A stretch of DNA of 64,000 bases from Marisa cornuarietis (lineage: Eukaryota; Mollusca; Gastropoda; Architaenioglossa; Ampullariidae), in the NCBI GenBank assembly GCA_004794655.1, contig SMMW01000125.1:62001-126000 (forward strand). The letters are read 5' to 3'. Below, piece after piece: positions 1 through 12,700 of the stretch. The notes below the pieces were generated by a model. It was not told where the DNA came from, made no database searches, and was given only the letters and a program-made list of their open reading frames with translations. Positions within the stretch are counted from its first letter, which is position 1. Each line of letters starts with the position of its first letter. The translations under genes were made by a program, and so were the position numbers.

Positions 1-1230
1 CCTTAGACAAGAGACTGCGGCAATAACAGGCAGGCTTTCGGCAGGGAAAATCATGCACAGACCAAATCGCTACACTACGAAATATTATTGAACAGTCCAT
101 TGAATGGCAGGCACCACTGTACATAACCTTTGTGGATTTTGAGAAAGCCTTTGACTACGTAGACAGGGAAACCATCTGGAAACTGATGCAGCACTACGGA
201 TTTCCACCAAAGTTTATTGCCATCATCCAACAGCTGTATGAGGACTCGAAATGCCAGGTGATCCACAACGGAAAGCTGACTGACCCCTTCACAGTGAGGA
301 CTGGAGTGAGGCAAGGTTGTATGCTCTCCCCGACAATCTTCTTGATCGTCATAGACTGGATCATGAGAAGAACAACCTCTAACAGTAACACGGGCATTCA
401 GTGGACCTTCGCCAGGCAACTTGAAGACCTCGACTTTGCAGACGACATCAGCCTGCTGTCTCACAAACAACAACACGCACAAACAAAGCTCACTAGACTC
501 GCAGAAGAAGCAGCGATGACGGGCCTGACCATCAACATAAAGAAGACGAAGTAATGCGGATCAACAACAAGCAAGAAGACCAACTACAACTGCATGGGGA
601 ATGCATTACAGAGTCTGACCGTTTCACCTACCTTGGCAGCATAGTCAGCAAAGATGGAGGTTCAGATGAGGATGTAAGAAGCCGAACAAATAAAGCCAGG
701 CTTGCATTCCACACCCTACGACCTATCTGGAACTCCAAAGTTCTATCGTTACACACCAAGATCCGCATCTTTTACACAAATGTAAAGGCAATACTTCTAT
801 ATGGATCCGAGACATGGCGGGTGACAAATGCCATTACTAACAAGATACAGACATTCGTCAACAGATGTCTGCGCCACATCCTCAACATCAGATGGCCTGA
901 TAAGATCTCCAATATAGACCTGTGGGAGAGAACCAATCAAAAACCTGCCAGCCATGACATCAGGAAGCGGAAGTGGGGCTGGATCGGTCACACCTTACGA
1001 AAGCCAGCCGACAAGTTAACAGGACAAGATCTGGGCTGGAACCCACAGGGGAGGCGCAGGGTTGGGAGACCCAGAGAGACGTGGAGGAGATCAGTCCACA
1101 GAGAGGCAGAGACAGCTGGCATGACATGGTCCCAACTAGAAAGGAGTGCCCAGAACCGGGTCCGTTGGCGGGGTGTGGTTGCGGCCCTATGCTCCACTGG
1201 GAGCATACAGGAATAAGAGATAGCTTCCAG
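1..1230 (+). mobile_element. APE-type non-LTR retrotransposon (LINE) fragment: reverse transcriptase plus C-terminal domain
   Basis: The reading frame is open from the window edge and runs through reverse transcriptase blocks: FRQGKSCTDQ, VDFEKAFD, the RQGCMLSP block and the catalytic FADD box (near 437-448). A one-base shift at about 551 moves the frame (stop TAA overlapping ATG), after which the thumb and C-terminal part continue to a stop near 1214. That part contains TYLGS, the [10 protein letters not shown] block, GRPRETWRR and a final Q.RVRWRGVVAALCS stretch. This C-terminal signature is shared with the LINEs at 14.2-17.4 kb and 37.7-38.1 kb here. The endonuclease part lies outside the window or is lost. 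It would have been a reverse transcriptase for target-primed transposition; this copy is inactive because of the frameshift. The exact clade is not assigned. Confidence 0.9.
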
Positions 1231-3384
1231 CCTTTGTGGTTACTCTCATTCAACCACCCCTTATTACGTCATACATTCTACATCATATTTTCTACAACAT
1301 ACTCACTACATCATAATCCTACGTCATACATCTTAAGAAGTTTTCAGCAAATGTTTACATAACATTTATTTAATATTTTTGATTCAATGTTATATTTCCT
1401 ACCATTTTAAAATGTTTGCAAAATATTTCAGTTTTAAATGTTTATTCTGTAAATGTTTCTAAACTATTTCATATCAAACTTTTACATTATTACAACTATG
1501 TTAGCATTTTTAAAACATTTACAAAATGTTTCATTGCTATCTGGGATATCAGTTTATCTAAGACATGCAAGAATTTATGTCCAGCCAGTGCCTGGCAGAA
1601 AATGAGGTGCCCTGTATCTCCCCCCTCCCCCCTCTCCCCATGCACCTTCCATTTTCTCTGACATAGTATATCAGTTTTCATGTTACTTGAGGCACAATTT
1701 TTCCTCTCCCTCCTGCCACTCACTACTGCCTTTCTCTCTCTCCTGTCTATCTCTCTGTTCTTCTTATCTTATAGTCTGTCACGTGAACAAAACACTTCAT
1801 ACCTGAAGCCCTACAAAATTATTTCCATCATCTATATCATACTAACATACTTTGAAGAGTGCAACGAATGTATGAAAAGTACTCTTTTTCCAGTGGCCAA
1901 AACTGACGTTGCTTAAATTCCGTGCAAATGTTGTATCCTGTCCTGGCAATAAAATATTGTATATAATAGTACCTGTATAATAGCATATAACCTCACAACT
2001 TACGCCATCGCTTGACAATCCTTTGGCAAATTTGTACTACATTAATTAGCCATCTTCTTGATTACATTTAGTTTAGTGCAGCATGTTACCAGGGGAAAGA
2101 AGAGTTTCATTAAAATTAGTGTGAAGTCAATCACAAATGAGTATCGCGTTTTTTGTTATGAAAATTTAATTTTGTACCAATTTAAATGGTTTATTTACTG
2201 AAATGGAAAATGCTTTTCAATGAAACGTGGCGTAAAGACAGGACACATACACAACACAGACCAGCACGGCGTTCCTCACGTGTTCTTTCACACAACAAAT
2301 AATTTCGGTGGGGGGGGGAGGTTCAAGCTAATATTTAAAGGGTATCTGCACAATTTATCACTTCCAAAATGTGTTCCCACTCTCAAAGGGATTCGTAGCT
2401 AAATTCACATCAAATATAGAATAACATCGGTTACTCTAACCCCTCAAGATAGCAATAAGCATACATCAAAATATTACAAATATACAGAATGCATATTATT
2501 GACTGACGTAGATAGCTTTCTCTCCAACTTTTAACTAATTTCTACCATAAACCACTTTTCTTCCGAAAGTCAAGTCCTCTGTAAGTGTTCATATCATACA
2601 GTTATTCCACATAGATTGCGATTGGGCAACCAAAGTCCCATCTGATATTCTTATTCAAAGTAAATCAAAAAACAGCCGAAAACTCGTCACCTCTGGTAAT
2701 AATCCCCAAGTTTTCACTGATATACGCACACTGGTTATAACGCACCCAGGTCTCTGAAACCAATATACTCCTGGTTGCACCGCACATACATCGTTGAAAT
2801 AATATACTCCTGGGGTACCACGTACACAGGGCCGGTGCAAGGCTGTGTTGCGCCCTAGGCGAAAGACAAATACTGCGTAAAGTCAGCCCTAGGTACTGTC
2901 ACTAGTTTCTTGTGGTCGGGTCCGGCTACTATTCTCTCAATAGTACCGGCCTCCCGTTCCACTTCTAGCTTCTGTGATCGTTCCTGGCTGCTGTGCTGAC
3001 CTGACAACTTCTCTAGCGGTTTCCCCCCCCGCCTTCAAAAACACGTCCTATCAGTTAAAGGCGAACTCAGCATTCCAGCAGACGACATATGAAGGTCATG
3101 ATTCAGGCTTTCCCGCAAAAACGGACTGAACTAACTCCTAAATTTAAAGACAAGAGTCGCTGGTAAACTGCACTGAATGCCCTCCTCGCACTTAAAGATC
3201 GCTGGTGTAAAATAGCAAATGTCTGACACGCCTTCCGCGCTCCCCTTTCAAAAATCGATTATATCCGCTCCTTCCTCTGACAAAATAATATAGATCAGCC
3301 TATGATCCAGCGTGCTCCCCTGTATGGAAGTTGTGCCCCTAATTTTCAATAGAAAAAAAATTAAGTAAGAAATGAATTTACAGG
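1231..3384. other. AT-rich intergenic DNA
   Basis: No supportable gene. Only short chance reading frames occur. Around 2828-2870 there is a motif beginning cagggccggtgcaagg and containing gcgccctaggcg, resembling termini of dispersed animal transposons, but no partner end was found. Confidence 0.5.
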
Positions 3385-3458
3385 AACTAATGTAGAGCAA
3401 CTAATGTGGAGCGATTAGTAATGTGGAGCAATTAATGTGGAACGACTAGTGTGGAACG
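3385..3458. repeat. Short degenerate tandem repeat, about 14-17 bp per unit
   Basis: Five imperfect consecutive units of the form aactaatgtggagc: two at 3385-3412, then gattagtaatgtggagc, aattaatgtggaac and gactagtgtggaac. No coding role is visible. Confidence 0.6.
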
Positions 3459-4564
3459 AGGTCTTGTCGAGTAACTATCACAGTGGGAAGTCCAAGAGCA
3501 TTTCCCCTCCTCTGGACCCACTCTGAGGTGCTGGTCGTCGTGATGGTGTCGAATTGCTGTAACAAGCCCCGTTGACTTGAAAGACAACAGCATTATTTTC
3601 AGAGGGGTATACGACAAGGAATTACCCTAACTTCATCTAATCAAGTTTATTTCTTCAGTATGGATTAATTTGCATTCATTGGCAGGGAGTTAGATATACC
3701 TGCACCAGTATTCGAATAGAATAAGGGTCATTGCGATTTTCAAGTAATTGAAGGATGCGAAAGATGCAGAGGAACATATGTTTTGAAACCTCTTCGCGAG
3801 ATGACTTGTGATAAGTGATTAACAAATACAGATCCGTTATTATAAACTGTCTTTGACTTTATAGAAGTACTTATACACAAGACAGAGAGAAACGATAATG
3901 AGCATCATAGAGTATTCTAAGTGAAACGTATTGAGACTCGAATATTTTATGTATTGTGACCCTGTGAGAGGAATGATTATTTTGGTTTGAAAGGGAGACC
4001 AAGCAGCAAAGAACGCTGCTGAGTACAAAATAAAAGAACGAGAAGCCCATTGTCAGGTCGTTGTCTCTCGTGCTGAAAGAACACGTGTGGACGTCGTGTA
4101 TAAATTGTAGGTGTTGCGACAGTAACGCGTCTCTGACATTTGTGGACCTCTACGTGACCTGTCGTGAGTTTGTCTCGCTTTGTGTCTAGTCGGGAGAAAG
4201 ATTGTCTTTGATCCAGTGTTTGTGTTCTCCATTGATCTTAGGTTTCACAAGGCTTTACGCGTGATTGTTTATTTCGTGTTAGGTATTTTTGTTGTATTTT
4301 ATAGTAGTTCACTTGATTGTTATTTATTTATTGACGTTAGTGTTGGTGTATGTGTCTTTGTTCATCACCCCGTCTGTGTAGAGTGTAAAGGTTTTCCTAG
4401 TGTTATACTTCCACTTTCTTTCCCATCTCTCTCCCCTGTGTGTGAAAGTGCGTATTGAAAACAAATCGAGAGCGAGTTACCTTTATTTTTAGGATCTTTC
4501 TTATATTTAAAAAATTCTTTTTGGGTGTTTCTCATTCTAAACAAAAGTTGATATGCTTGTATGA
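3459..4564. other. Non-coding stretch
   Basis: No exon-like frame that I can support. A 92-codon plus-strand frame at 4180-4458 is hydrophobic and T-rich and looks like chance. Confidence 0.4.
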
Positions 4565-5411
4565 AAAAAATCTAAAGAAAATACAGAAGGTCATGAGTGT
4601 AGACTACAGGCACAAACCAGTGACCGGGACCAAGAAATTGCATGGCGCAGGGCTGAGATGAATGTTTTCCGAAATGAAAGAGATCTATTGGCTGTAATAT
4701 GTCAACAACAGATGACAACTGTTGATGATTCTGAAGAAAAGGTTCATGAATTTGAATTGGGGCATAAGAATCAGTCTAAAGACCTACAGAGAGCATCAGC
4801 AGACATCAGATTCTTCAAGGGACGCGAGTAAAGATTGAAGAAGGGTCTTAAGAATACTAGAGCAAGATTGAAATCTCTGGAGGAAAACATCGAGGCTGAA
4901 AGAGCAGCTCATCTGGAAACTAACTCAAAAATCATTCAGTTGCGTGTTAGAGAGCTAGAGAGATCTCTGAAAGTGGAGAAATCAGCCAGTGCAGAGGCTT
5001 ACAGAGCAGTGGAACGTTTCACAAAACAAATGGGAGAACTCGAATAAAAATGTGGTTATAAGAGAAAAACTAAAAATGAGTATCTGGGCTCGAGGCGTCA
5101 GTTAGCGAAAGATACGGCTGATAATGCTAGTCATTGGAATCTTGTCCAAAGACCGTGAAGTCCACCGGAAGAGCTTCGGTGAGTTGGAAAAGGCCATGAA
5201 ACGACAGGCATTTGTAGAGGACTTGAATAGGACATCTTCCAAAGAATTACAATACCTGCTGCTGAACTTTGATTTGAAGGGCAAGAACAAAAATTATGAG
5301 TGTTCGCAAGAAAGGAATACAACGGCACCTTCTTCTCTTGTGAAAAACTTTAAGCATGCTTTGACCACCTATCATCATCAGCTGAATACCACAGCAGAAG
5401 CGTTTGTCTAA
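4565..5411 (+). pseudogene. Degraded coiled-coil protein pseudogene
   Basis: One frame from 4565 encodes charged, heptad-like sequence for about 160 codons. It is interrupted by TAA at about 4826-4828 and again at 5045-5047. It then runs on to about 5154, where a +1 shift continues similar sequence to the stop at 5411 (pieces include RELERSLKVEKSASAEAYRA and SFGELEKAMKRQ). The Glu/Lys/Arg/Leu-rich composition with regular leucines is typical of long rod proteins; resemblance to myosin or paramyosin tails is only impressionistic. No introns are evident across about 850 bp, so a retrocopy is possible. It is broken by two stops and a frameshift. Confidence 0.5.
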
Positions 5412-6315
5412 ATCTAGAAGGCCGTGTTAGAAAGTTAACAAGTTGGCTGATATATTTAGGGAAATTATTAAAAACAAAAGAGAAATAACCAGAGGATACA
5501 CATAAGAGCTATACATGGACATCCAAAGCGCTAAACAAAACCGAAATCCATGCCCAGCCAAAGTAAACCTTTGTAAATTCCCTATCGATTTTCTGTTTAA
5601 ATTTTGAACTATTTGAGATGCGAGCAAATAAATTATTATTATTGAGTAGCAAGCTAATTTAAGTGGTAAAAATATAAAGTGAATATTGCGTGAGAGTGAA
5701 ACAAATATTACGATAGAGGACTAATTCGAGTAAAGTGATCAGGAACTAGGGGAGAAGAAGTGTGGGAAGACGTGCCCTGACACGCTCCAAAGAAGAAAGA
5801 AGGCGAATCATCTGTCCATCTACGTTGCGGTCGACAAAGGGACTGCACCGAAATATTACAGAGGTTCTACCACCAGTCACCGTTTCCGCGGAACCGAGCT
5901 CCCCAGACGGAACTACTTGAGCTGTCATCGAAGGTTCATACATGTTTCAGATAATATTTAGATTCCACTGGGAAGCAGCGTAAACATCTCTACTCCAAGA
6001 TCAACGAAGAGACTCCTCTAACGGATAGTTTTCTTCGTGCGTGTGTTTCGACCAGTCTAACAGTCAAGTGTAGCTCCAAACCCAGAGACAAGGGACGCTA
6101 CCCTCGCATCGAGACGCTGCATGGCGAACAACTTGAATATAATTAGTTTACAGTTTTTGAAAGCCAATTAGCGGACCTACATCCGTTATCAGACGTTGGA
6201 ATATCCGCATTTAAAAAAAAAACGGAATTTTACTGTGACCTAAGAGGTCCACGAGGATGGAAGAAACAGTGTAATAGTGTAGAGACCTAGAGTGTGTGAG
6301 GAGAATTCGAGAAAG

Positions 6316-6346
<31 letters not shown>

Positions 6347-7299
6347 GAATTAATCTGTTTACGTATTTATATTTTTGTGTTTTCAATCCCGCATGAAGTT
6401 CTTTAGTGATATTGATCTTTAAGATAAAGTGTTTGGTTGTAATTCTTTGCAGTAATTTGAATTACTGAACTGGCTTATATAAAAGAGACAATTACTATAA
6501 AAGAATAACTGGTATTAGAAGAAAAGGACGCTAAGCCAATAAGAAAATTCTCTTGGGCAACTTTCATTATACAAGTGGGACGCCCGCCGGCAGATGTTTG
6601 TGTTCTGTAGCATGAAAGAACGTGTGTTAATTGCCAATGTTCTAGTCTGTCTGTCCTGACTCAATATAGTGGTTCTGACAATCTTTTCACAAATTAGAAT
6701 GTACAAGTGGTACGCATCTAAAGCTCAAAGTTCACATCCACAAAGTCAGTATTAATCTGGGATAAAAGCAGATCAGTATATAACTGGAAATAGTTCTTGT
6801 CCACAGAACAAAAGGGCAGGCTTCATTTAGATGTGGTGACTTGACTAGGGGAATAGTGAACTGATGGTTTGCGCGTAGAGAACGTGAGAGTGATTGTGTT
6901 AATTTATGTGCGGGTGTGTGACCAATCTAGTTTTGTTTGCACTTTAAGTTGAATGTCATATGATGACCGCTGTCTGAATCCTCAAATACTTTTAAAATAT
7001 TGCATGTGTTTACGGTCATTTTATAATTAAATACACGAGCAGCACCAGTCCTTGTGAAAACACCCACAAATACTAACAACATACCATCAAGATGACTTAA
7101 GAATTGACGGGAGTCAGGAAGATATTTTATTTCCGACGATAGACTGTCGTGAGAAAATACAACTACGTCACGTGTCTGATGTCATGAGGTGATGACGTCG
7201 TGATAGACTGAGGGTGGAAGAGAAGAAAAATTGGACAGGTATTGATGTACGAGAGACAGATAGAAGACTACAACAGGTGACAGGTGTGGGGTGCGATGG
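5412..7299. other. Non-coding DNA with a TA/GA microsatellite
   Basis: No gene recognised. A (TA)n-(GA)n tract lies at about 6318-6346. The 5,990-6,300 stretch is richer in GC than its surroundings but has no frame or motif I can name. Confidence 0.5.
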
Positions 7300-7646
7300 T
7301 CAGACGGCTTGCTTTGGGGAGATAACCACAAGTTGTGACGAACATCGAGACATGAGGTGAAGTCTGACAACATCACCATCGTCCAGACAGACGACGACTT
7401 TTCTCTCCAGACCCTGAACACGATGTCCATTCGCCACCCACACCACGTCACTGCGGGCCGTGGCCACGTCTTCAATGTCATCTTCCTCCATCACCCGGAC
7501 TGGAATACCCGCTTCTTTAAGCCCCTTCACCATACCAGAGTCGTTCCTCACATCACAAAAGTACAACACCAGCACGTCTCTCCACTGCAGGTAGGGTGGT
7601 GTCGTGCCTCCACTAGTGGCAGATGTGGGGGCAATCGTGACATTCT
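7300..7646 (-). CDS. Copy A last exon: helicase motifs V/VI-like C-terminus
   Basis: The acceptor reads gtgaacag before the exon and it enters in phase 1; the stop TGA is at 7300-7302. It encodes TTPPYLQWRDVLVL, then AGIPVRVM, the SDVVWVA strand, GLERKVVVCL and HLMSRCSSQLVVIS. The last two blocks match the position and pattern of SF1 motifs V and VI (GLE-x-x-VV and a R-x-x-x-QL stretch). It aligns end to end with the last exon of copy B, with two extra codons net. Confidence 0.75.
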
Positions 7647-7877
7647 CTGTTCACATTCAAAGTTAGTTGATTATATTTGTCACATGTCGGAGATTGAGCT
7701 TACACACTGACAGACACATGCGTAAAGCAGTCACGACATAACATGACGACATAAAATATCAGTCACACGTTACAAGAACGCTTCTCCGTAAGACTGTTTC
7801 TCGCCTGCTTGTTATTTATCACAATGTTAACTGATCAACTGTCAACGGAGATTACACTACACAAAAACCACACCTAC

Positions 7878-8236
7878 CTGTAGCACCAACTTGGACACTT
7901 TTTAGGAAGTCGGCGATGCGACGACCGCACGTGATACAGCCAACTGGCAAGACATAATATGGTTGACCGTGATCTTTGTGATACAGTCGTATGACTGGCG
8001 GATCGTCTTTGTGGTCGGGCACGCCACGCTCACTGTACGGCTGGATAAAACGGTATTTAGTGATCTGCTCGTCCTGCTCGACTTCACTGACGACGGCCGG
8101 CGGAAAGCGGAGGGGTCTTGTTAAATATTCCTCTTTCCAGCCAGGCGGCGCGTCTCCATGGTAATATGTTGCCGCCCAAAGATGGAGACGAGGAACTTGT
8201 GTCAGCAGCTTGTCACACACAGTCTTAAAGAATGAC
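7878..8236 (-). CDS. Copy A fifth exon: middle of the ATPase region
   Basis: Acceptor tgtgacag and donor ACAG/GTAGGT bound a 359-bp exon, exactly the length of its copy B counterpart. It opens in phase 2 and closes in phase 1. It encodes TQVPRLHLWAA, the YLTRPLRFPPAVV block (comparable to the nYRs block, motif IV, of UvrD helicases), SERGVPDH and a CITCG pair of cysteines. No stop or frameshift. Confidence 0.75.
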
Positions 8237-8575
8237 CTGTCACACACATGAGTGTTGTACAGAGGCTGTTACACGTTTTACACTATGTACTGTCTCTAGT
8301 ATGTGTCAATGTTTGAACATCGCGTATTACGTCATCAATTAATGAAGTCGTCATACACGCTTTGTAAATGACGTCAAAATAATGACACGTGTTGCTAAAC
8401 AATCTGTGTAACAGCCGATGGAACAGAGCAAATCTATTTTTACCTGCATCACAATATCTCTACCAGTGTCACAACCATCTTTATTGATCACCTGTTAAAC
8501 ATCTGGTGGTGACTATGAGATAGAAGCGAGCGCCATCTATCGGTCTCTCATTACATCAGACGATGCACTACTCAC

Positions 8576-8945
8576 CTTGCTACATCAGCGATGACGTACA
8601 ACGACCCTCCGTTCGCCGCCTGGGACAAGTCGTTGACGGCCTTCTCCTCGTCTTTACTGTTATCAAGATCATACAGCAGGAGGTGAGGCTGACCGGGTGA
8701 TACATCTGCTGACTGTTGTGTGTTTACTGTCTGCAGCAACAGGTGGTACAACATGATGCACGCTGCACGACTAAACATCCAAGTACTCACAATGTAGACG
8801 TGGTGACCACATCTCAGCCATTTTATACCCGTCATCAGCAGCACCACGGTTTTACCTGTGCCTGGCGGTCCGGTGACAAAGAGTCTGGGAGGCGCCGTGT
8901 TGAGCAAGTGAAGTTGCTCCGGGAAGAGTGTTATTACAGCAGTAT
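8576..8945 (-). CDS. Copy A fourth exon: Walker A/B ATPase core, 5' end missing and Walker-B Glu deleted
   Basis: It encodes LFPEQLHLLNTAPPRLFV, then GPPGTGKT (Walker A, phosphate-binding loop) and after about 80 residues GGSLYVIAD. Copy B has the usual Asp-Glu pair (TDEVAR) at the latter site; here a 3-bp gap leaves Asp-Val. The donor AAG/GTGAGT is good and in phase 2. Rightwards, homology to copy B ends at about 8945; the roughly 100 bp that should complete the exon are absent from the adjoining sequence. Confidence 0.75.
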
Positions 8946-9133
8946 AATGGTATATGTGAACACTTTCTTCTCTCTCTTTTCTTTGTTTTTAATTATGGAT
9001 ATCTAACTCTCTCTTCTACTTCTGCTTTAGTAAGGATTTAAGAATAAAAGGTTGTTTGAATTGTGTTCTGTGAATTGTACTTACGGAATAAAAAAAAGAA
9101 CTAAATCAATAAAAGAGCTCTGAGAGATTCTAT

Positions 9134-9700
9134 TCAGGATGCTTGCTTTTCAAAATTCCGCAGAGAGCAACTGAAATGAAATGCCGGAGCCAATGTAGGG
9201 CGTTGGCGAGCAAGATCAAGGAGAATATTGCAGTGGTGAGACAGAAGATGTCGACAAACATCTACGGGCTGCAATGTGTGATCTTTAGATCTCTGTACGA
9301 TGTGGTCTGGGATGTGATATTTCTTGTGAGTTGTGTCACTAAATGGACGACACAGAAGCTGAGCAATAGTCTGCCAGTTGGTCAGTATCATGACTGACCT
9401 CTGTTATCAAAGTGCACCTCAATGTCTCCAAGAAGTACTGGAGAGTTGTTTAGTGCTTTACTGTAGTCCAGTAGATAGTAACACTCCCAGAGAAATGTCG
9501 AAACTGTAAGCTTGTTGCTGACGTTGTCCACGTGCAATGAAAGCGGTCCACTAGACCAAATCAGAGGAACAGTCACGTACTTATTGTTAAAAGTGGATTT
9601 CACGAGAAGCAAATCCCTCTGCAGTACACAAGGACTCAAAAGCTCTTTCAAACAGCAGATCACAAACAAATTAGTGAAAGAAGACCGCGAAGAAAAAACG
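9134..9700 (-). mobile_element. L2/CR1-like LINE endonuclease fragment
   Basis: Two minus-strand frames adjoin at about 9390. The first (9388-9669) contains VTVPLIW, then LLGDIEVHFDN, the GDxN active-site block of apurinic-type LINE endonucleases. The second (9134-9391) contains DTTHKKYHIPDHIV, VDVCRHLLSHHCNIL and a proline-rich end, matching the THKKGHTLDL...SDH region of the same domain with SDH altered to SHH. A frameshift and the altered His block show that it is dead. It lies just beyond the point where copy A of the helicase gene is broken. Confidence 0.7.
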
Positions 9701-12700
9701 AGGATCTAGAGGAGGGGTCAGGAACAGGGTACGGCGGAGAGGCTGTCGACTCCCGCTGCCGCTGATTACCTTAACCAACGCCCGCTCCATTGATAACAAA
9801 CTGACAGAACTCGCTACGCTGGTGAAATACGACCGCGACTATCGCTGTAGCAGTCTAATTTGTGTTACAGAGACCTGGCTTAGTAGCAACAAAACGGATG
9901 TCCACCTCGAGGGTTTCACTACGATTAGGCATGACAGGAATAACGAAACCACGGAAAAAAATAAAGGCGGAGGGCTGTGTATATTTGTAAACAAAAATTG
10001 GGCCACGGAGTTCACGATACGTGAAACAACTAGTACTGTGTCGTATGAAATCCTAACTGTGTCGTTTCGGCCGTTCTACTTGCCACGTGAATTCGGGCAA
10101 GTGACAGTCATTTTGGTGTACGTTCCCGGACCTGACAACAAGGACGCCGCCGCTCAGATAGCAGCCAGCTACAACAAGGCCTTACATAGATCCACTGACC
10201 AGGCTGTATTTATCCTCGGCGACTTCAATAAATGTGATATTAGTGCTGAATTACCCTCCCTATACCAACATGTTAGCTGTCCCACTCGGCAGAATCATGT
10301 GTTAGACAAATGCTACAGCTCTATCTCGAATGCCTATGCAAGCAGATGCAGGCCCCCTTTGGGTAGATCCGACCACAATGTGGTTCATCTTATCCCAAGA
10401 TACAGACAGAAAGTGAAAACTGCTAAACCAAACGCCATAGAGATCAAGCAGTGGTCTCATGACAAGATCGAGGCACTGAGGGGCTCTTATGAGGCAACAG
10501 ACTGGCAGCTGTTCTTTGACAGCTGCTCTGATTACGATGAACTCACAGAAACTGTCACGGCCTACATCCAGTTCTGTGAAGATTGTGTTGTGAAACCGAA
10601 AACAATCAAACTGTTTGCAAACAATAAGCCATGGATTACCAAAGACCTGAAAGCTTGCCTTGTTGCCAAGAAGCATGCATTTATCCAGGGTGATACGGGA
10701 CAGGTAAGAGATGGGAACAAAGAATTTCGGCAGAAGACAAGGCTGGCGAAGATCGAATATAAGAATAAGGTAGAAACGAAACTAAGGGAAGGGAACGCAC
10801 GCGAGGCTTGGTTGGGACTAAACAAAATGATGGGTCGCACAACAAAAAAACAGGAGGTAGGATGTGAGGCTGCAGACCTTGCCAATGACTTAAACAAGTT
10901 TTATGCCAGGTTTGATATACAAGACTTTACTCGAGAATGTGAATTGATCTGTTCTTCCCTGTCACCATGTGATATCTTAGTGGACGAGAATGCCGCAACA
11001 TCTTGCCTGTCCCGAATTAATCCCTTTAAAGCTCCTGGTCCAGACGGCCTAAAAGGACGGGTGCTCAGATCTTGCGCCCAGCAGCTGAGCCCAATGATCA
11101 CACATTTGTTCCACCTGTTCCTGAACAGTCAGTTCTTCCCCAAGCTATGGAAGACCTCAACTATTATTCCAGTGCCCAAAAAGTCACATGCCAAAGAAAT
11201 AAATGACTTCCGACCAGTGGCCTTGATCCCTATTCTTGCTAAGTGCATGGAGAGAGTTGTTTGCAACCAATTAGTCAATGCCATTGCTGATCAACTAGAC
11301 CCCTACCAGTTTGCATACAAAGCGAAAAGAGGAGTGGATGATGCCTGTTTGACACTCTACAACCTGGTAGCAAACCATCTGGATGGCTCTGGTACATACG
11401 CCCGTATCCTATTCATGGACTTTTCATCTGCTTTTAATACAATTCAGCCACACCTGCTCTTACAACGTCTCCTAGCACTAAACGTTAACTCAACCCTAGT
11501 GCTCTGGATGAGGGAGTTTCTCCGGGACCGGCCACAACGGGTCAGCATGGGAGGCAAAGTCTCGACCACTCTGATCATAAATACCGGAGCCCCACAGGGG
11601 TGTGTTTTGCCCCCAATACTGTTCTCTGTTTACACTAGTGAAGTCCGGACGGAATTCTCGAATTGTGCCCTATCCTTGATTAAGTTTGCAGATGATATGG
11701 CATTGGTTGCTCGGCTCAAGGACGAGAAGTCACTTGCAAGCTATTTCCTCCAGGTTCAAAAATTACACTCATGGTTTGACTCATTCTTGACGGACCTGAT
11801 CACCTGGTCAGGTCAGCCGGCTATAGAGAATCAGCGCACCTGCCGATATCAGCAGGTCCATTTTTGTTAATTTTTTACACGCACAAAATGCGTTGTTTCG
11901 GAAAAAAAAGTTAGTGCAGACGACAGTTCATTCATTTTTCTATCGAGTGATCTTCTTTTTGTGTCGTAGTTTTTACGTTTGACAGTAATTTTCTGCGTTT
12001 TCCCATGGTAACCCTATTTTTTTCGAAAATGGCTACCCGGGGTAGAAAGTTCAACCGGCAGCTTTGAAAATTTATATTTATTAACCTACAGTAAATGCAA
12101 CCATCGGTAATACGCCGTTTTAAAGAGCATTTTTTAAACATTTCTTTGGTGTAAATTTTAAGATACAGAGGTTTAGTCTTCGAGTACTAAAATCAAATGA
12201 AAGATTACGACTGTACGCATTTTAGAAATTTTTTCGGAAATTAACAAAAAAATTATTTACACAATAGATACAGACATAAAGTACCAAACAAATATATGTT
12301 TCATTAGAATATACATTATAATTTTAAAATTACTTACTATTTTCGTCTCCTTTGCGGTTGTTGAAGTATAAATCCATGTCAAAGTGAGACACAACAACGT
12401 GCTTCAAGATGGCGCTTAGCCATTTTTTTTTTCACCAAAATACAAGTGATCACGCGTGATTCACTGCCAATTCAAGGAAGAGAATCATTGTGGACTATTT
12501 CCTTACTGTTTCAGTAGTTACCTCCCTTATGTTATTTTCAATTTTGCTTTTAGAAACATGTACTGTCACCACGAAAATGTTTTGAGACGCACTCATTATC
12601 ATGGCATTTTCGGTTGGGAATACTATAAAAGTATGTTTTTAAGCAAACACAAGGTAAAGCTGTTTCTTTTCTACATATTTCGATCTATCATTATCAATTT

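Noticed and set aside
2828..2870. Sequence like a transposon terminus (cagggccggtgcaagg...gccctaggcg)
   Set aside because: No matching inverted end within several kilobases, so no element could be delimited.
7182..7710. Long frames overlapping the last exon of copy A in other frames, including a plus-strand 117-codon frame
   Set aside because: They are shadows of the minus-strand exon, whose product matches copy B.
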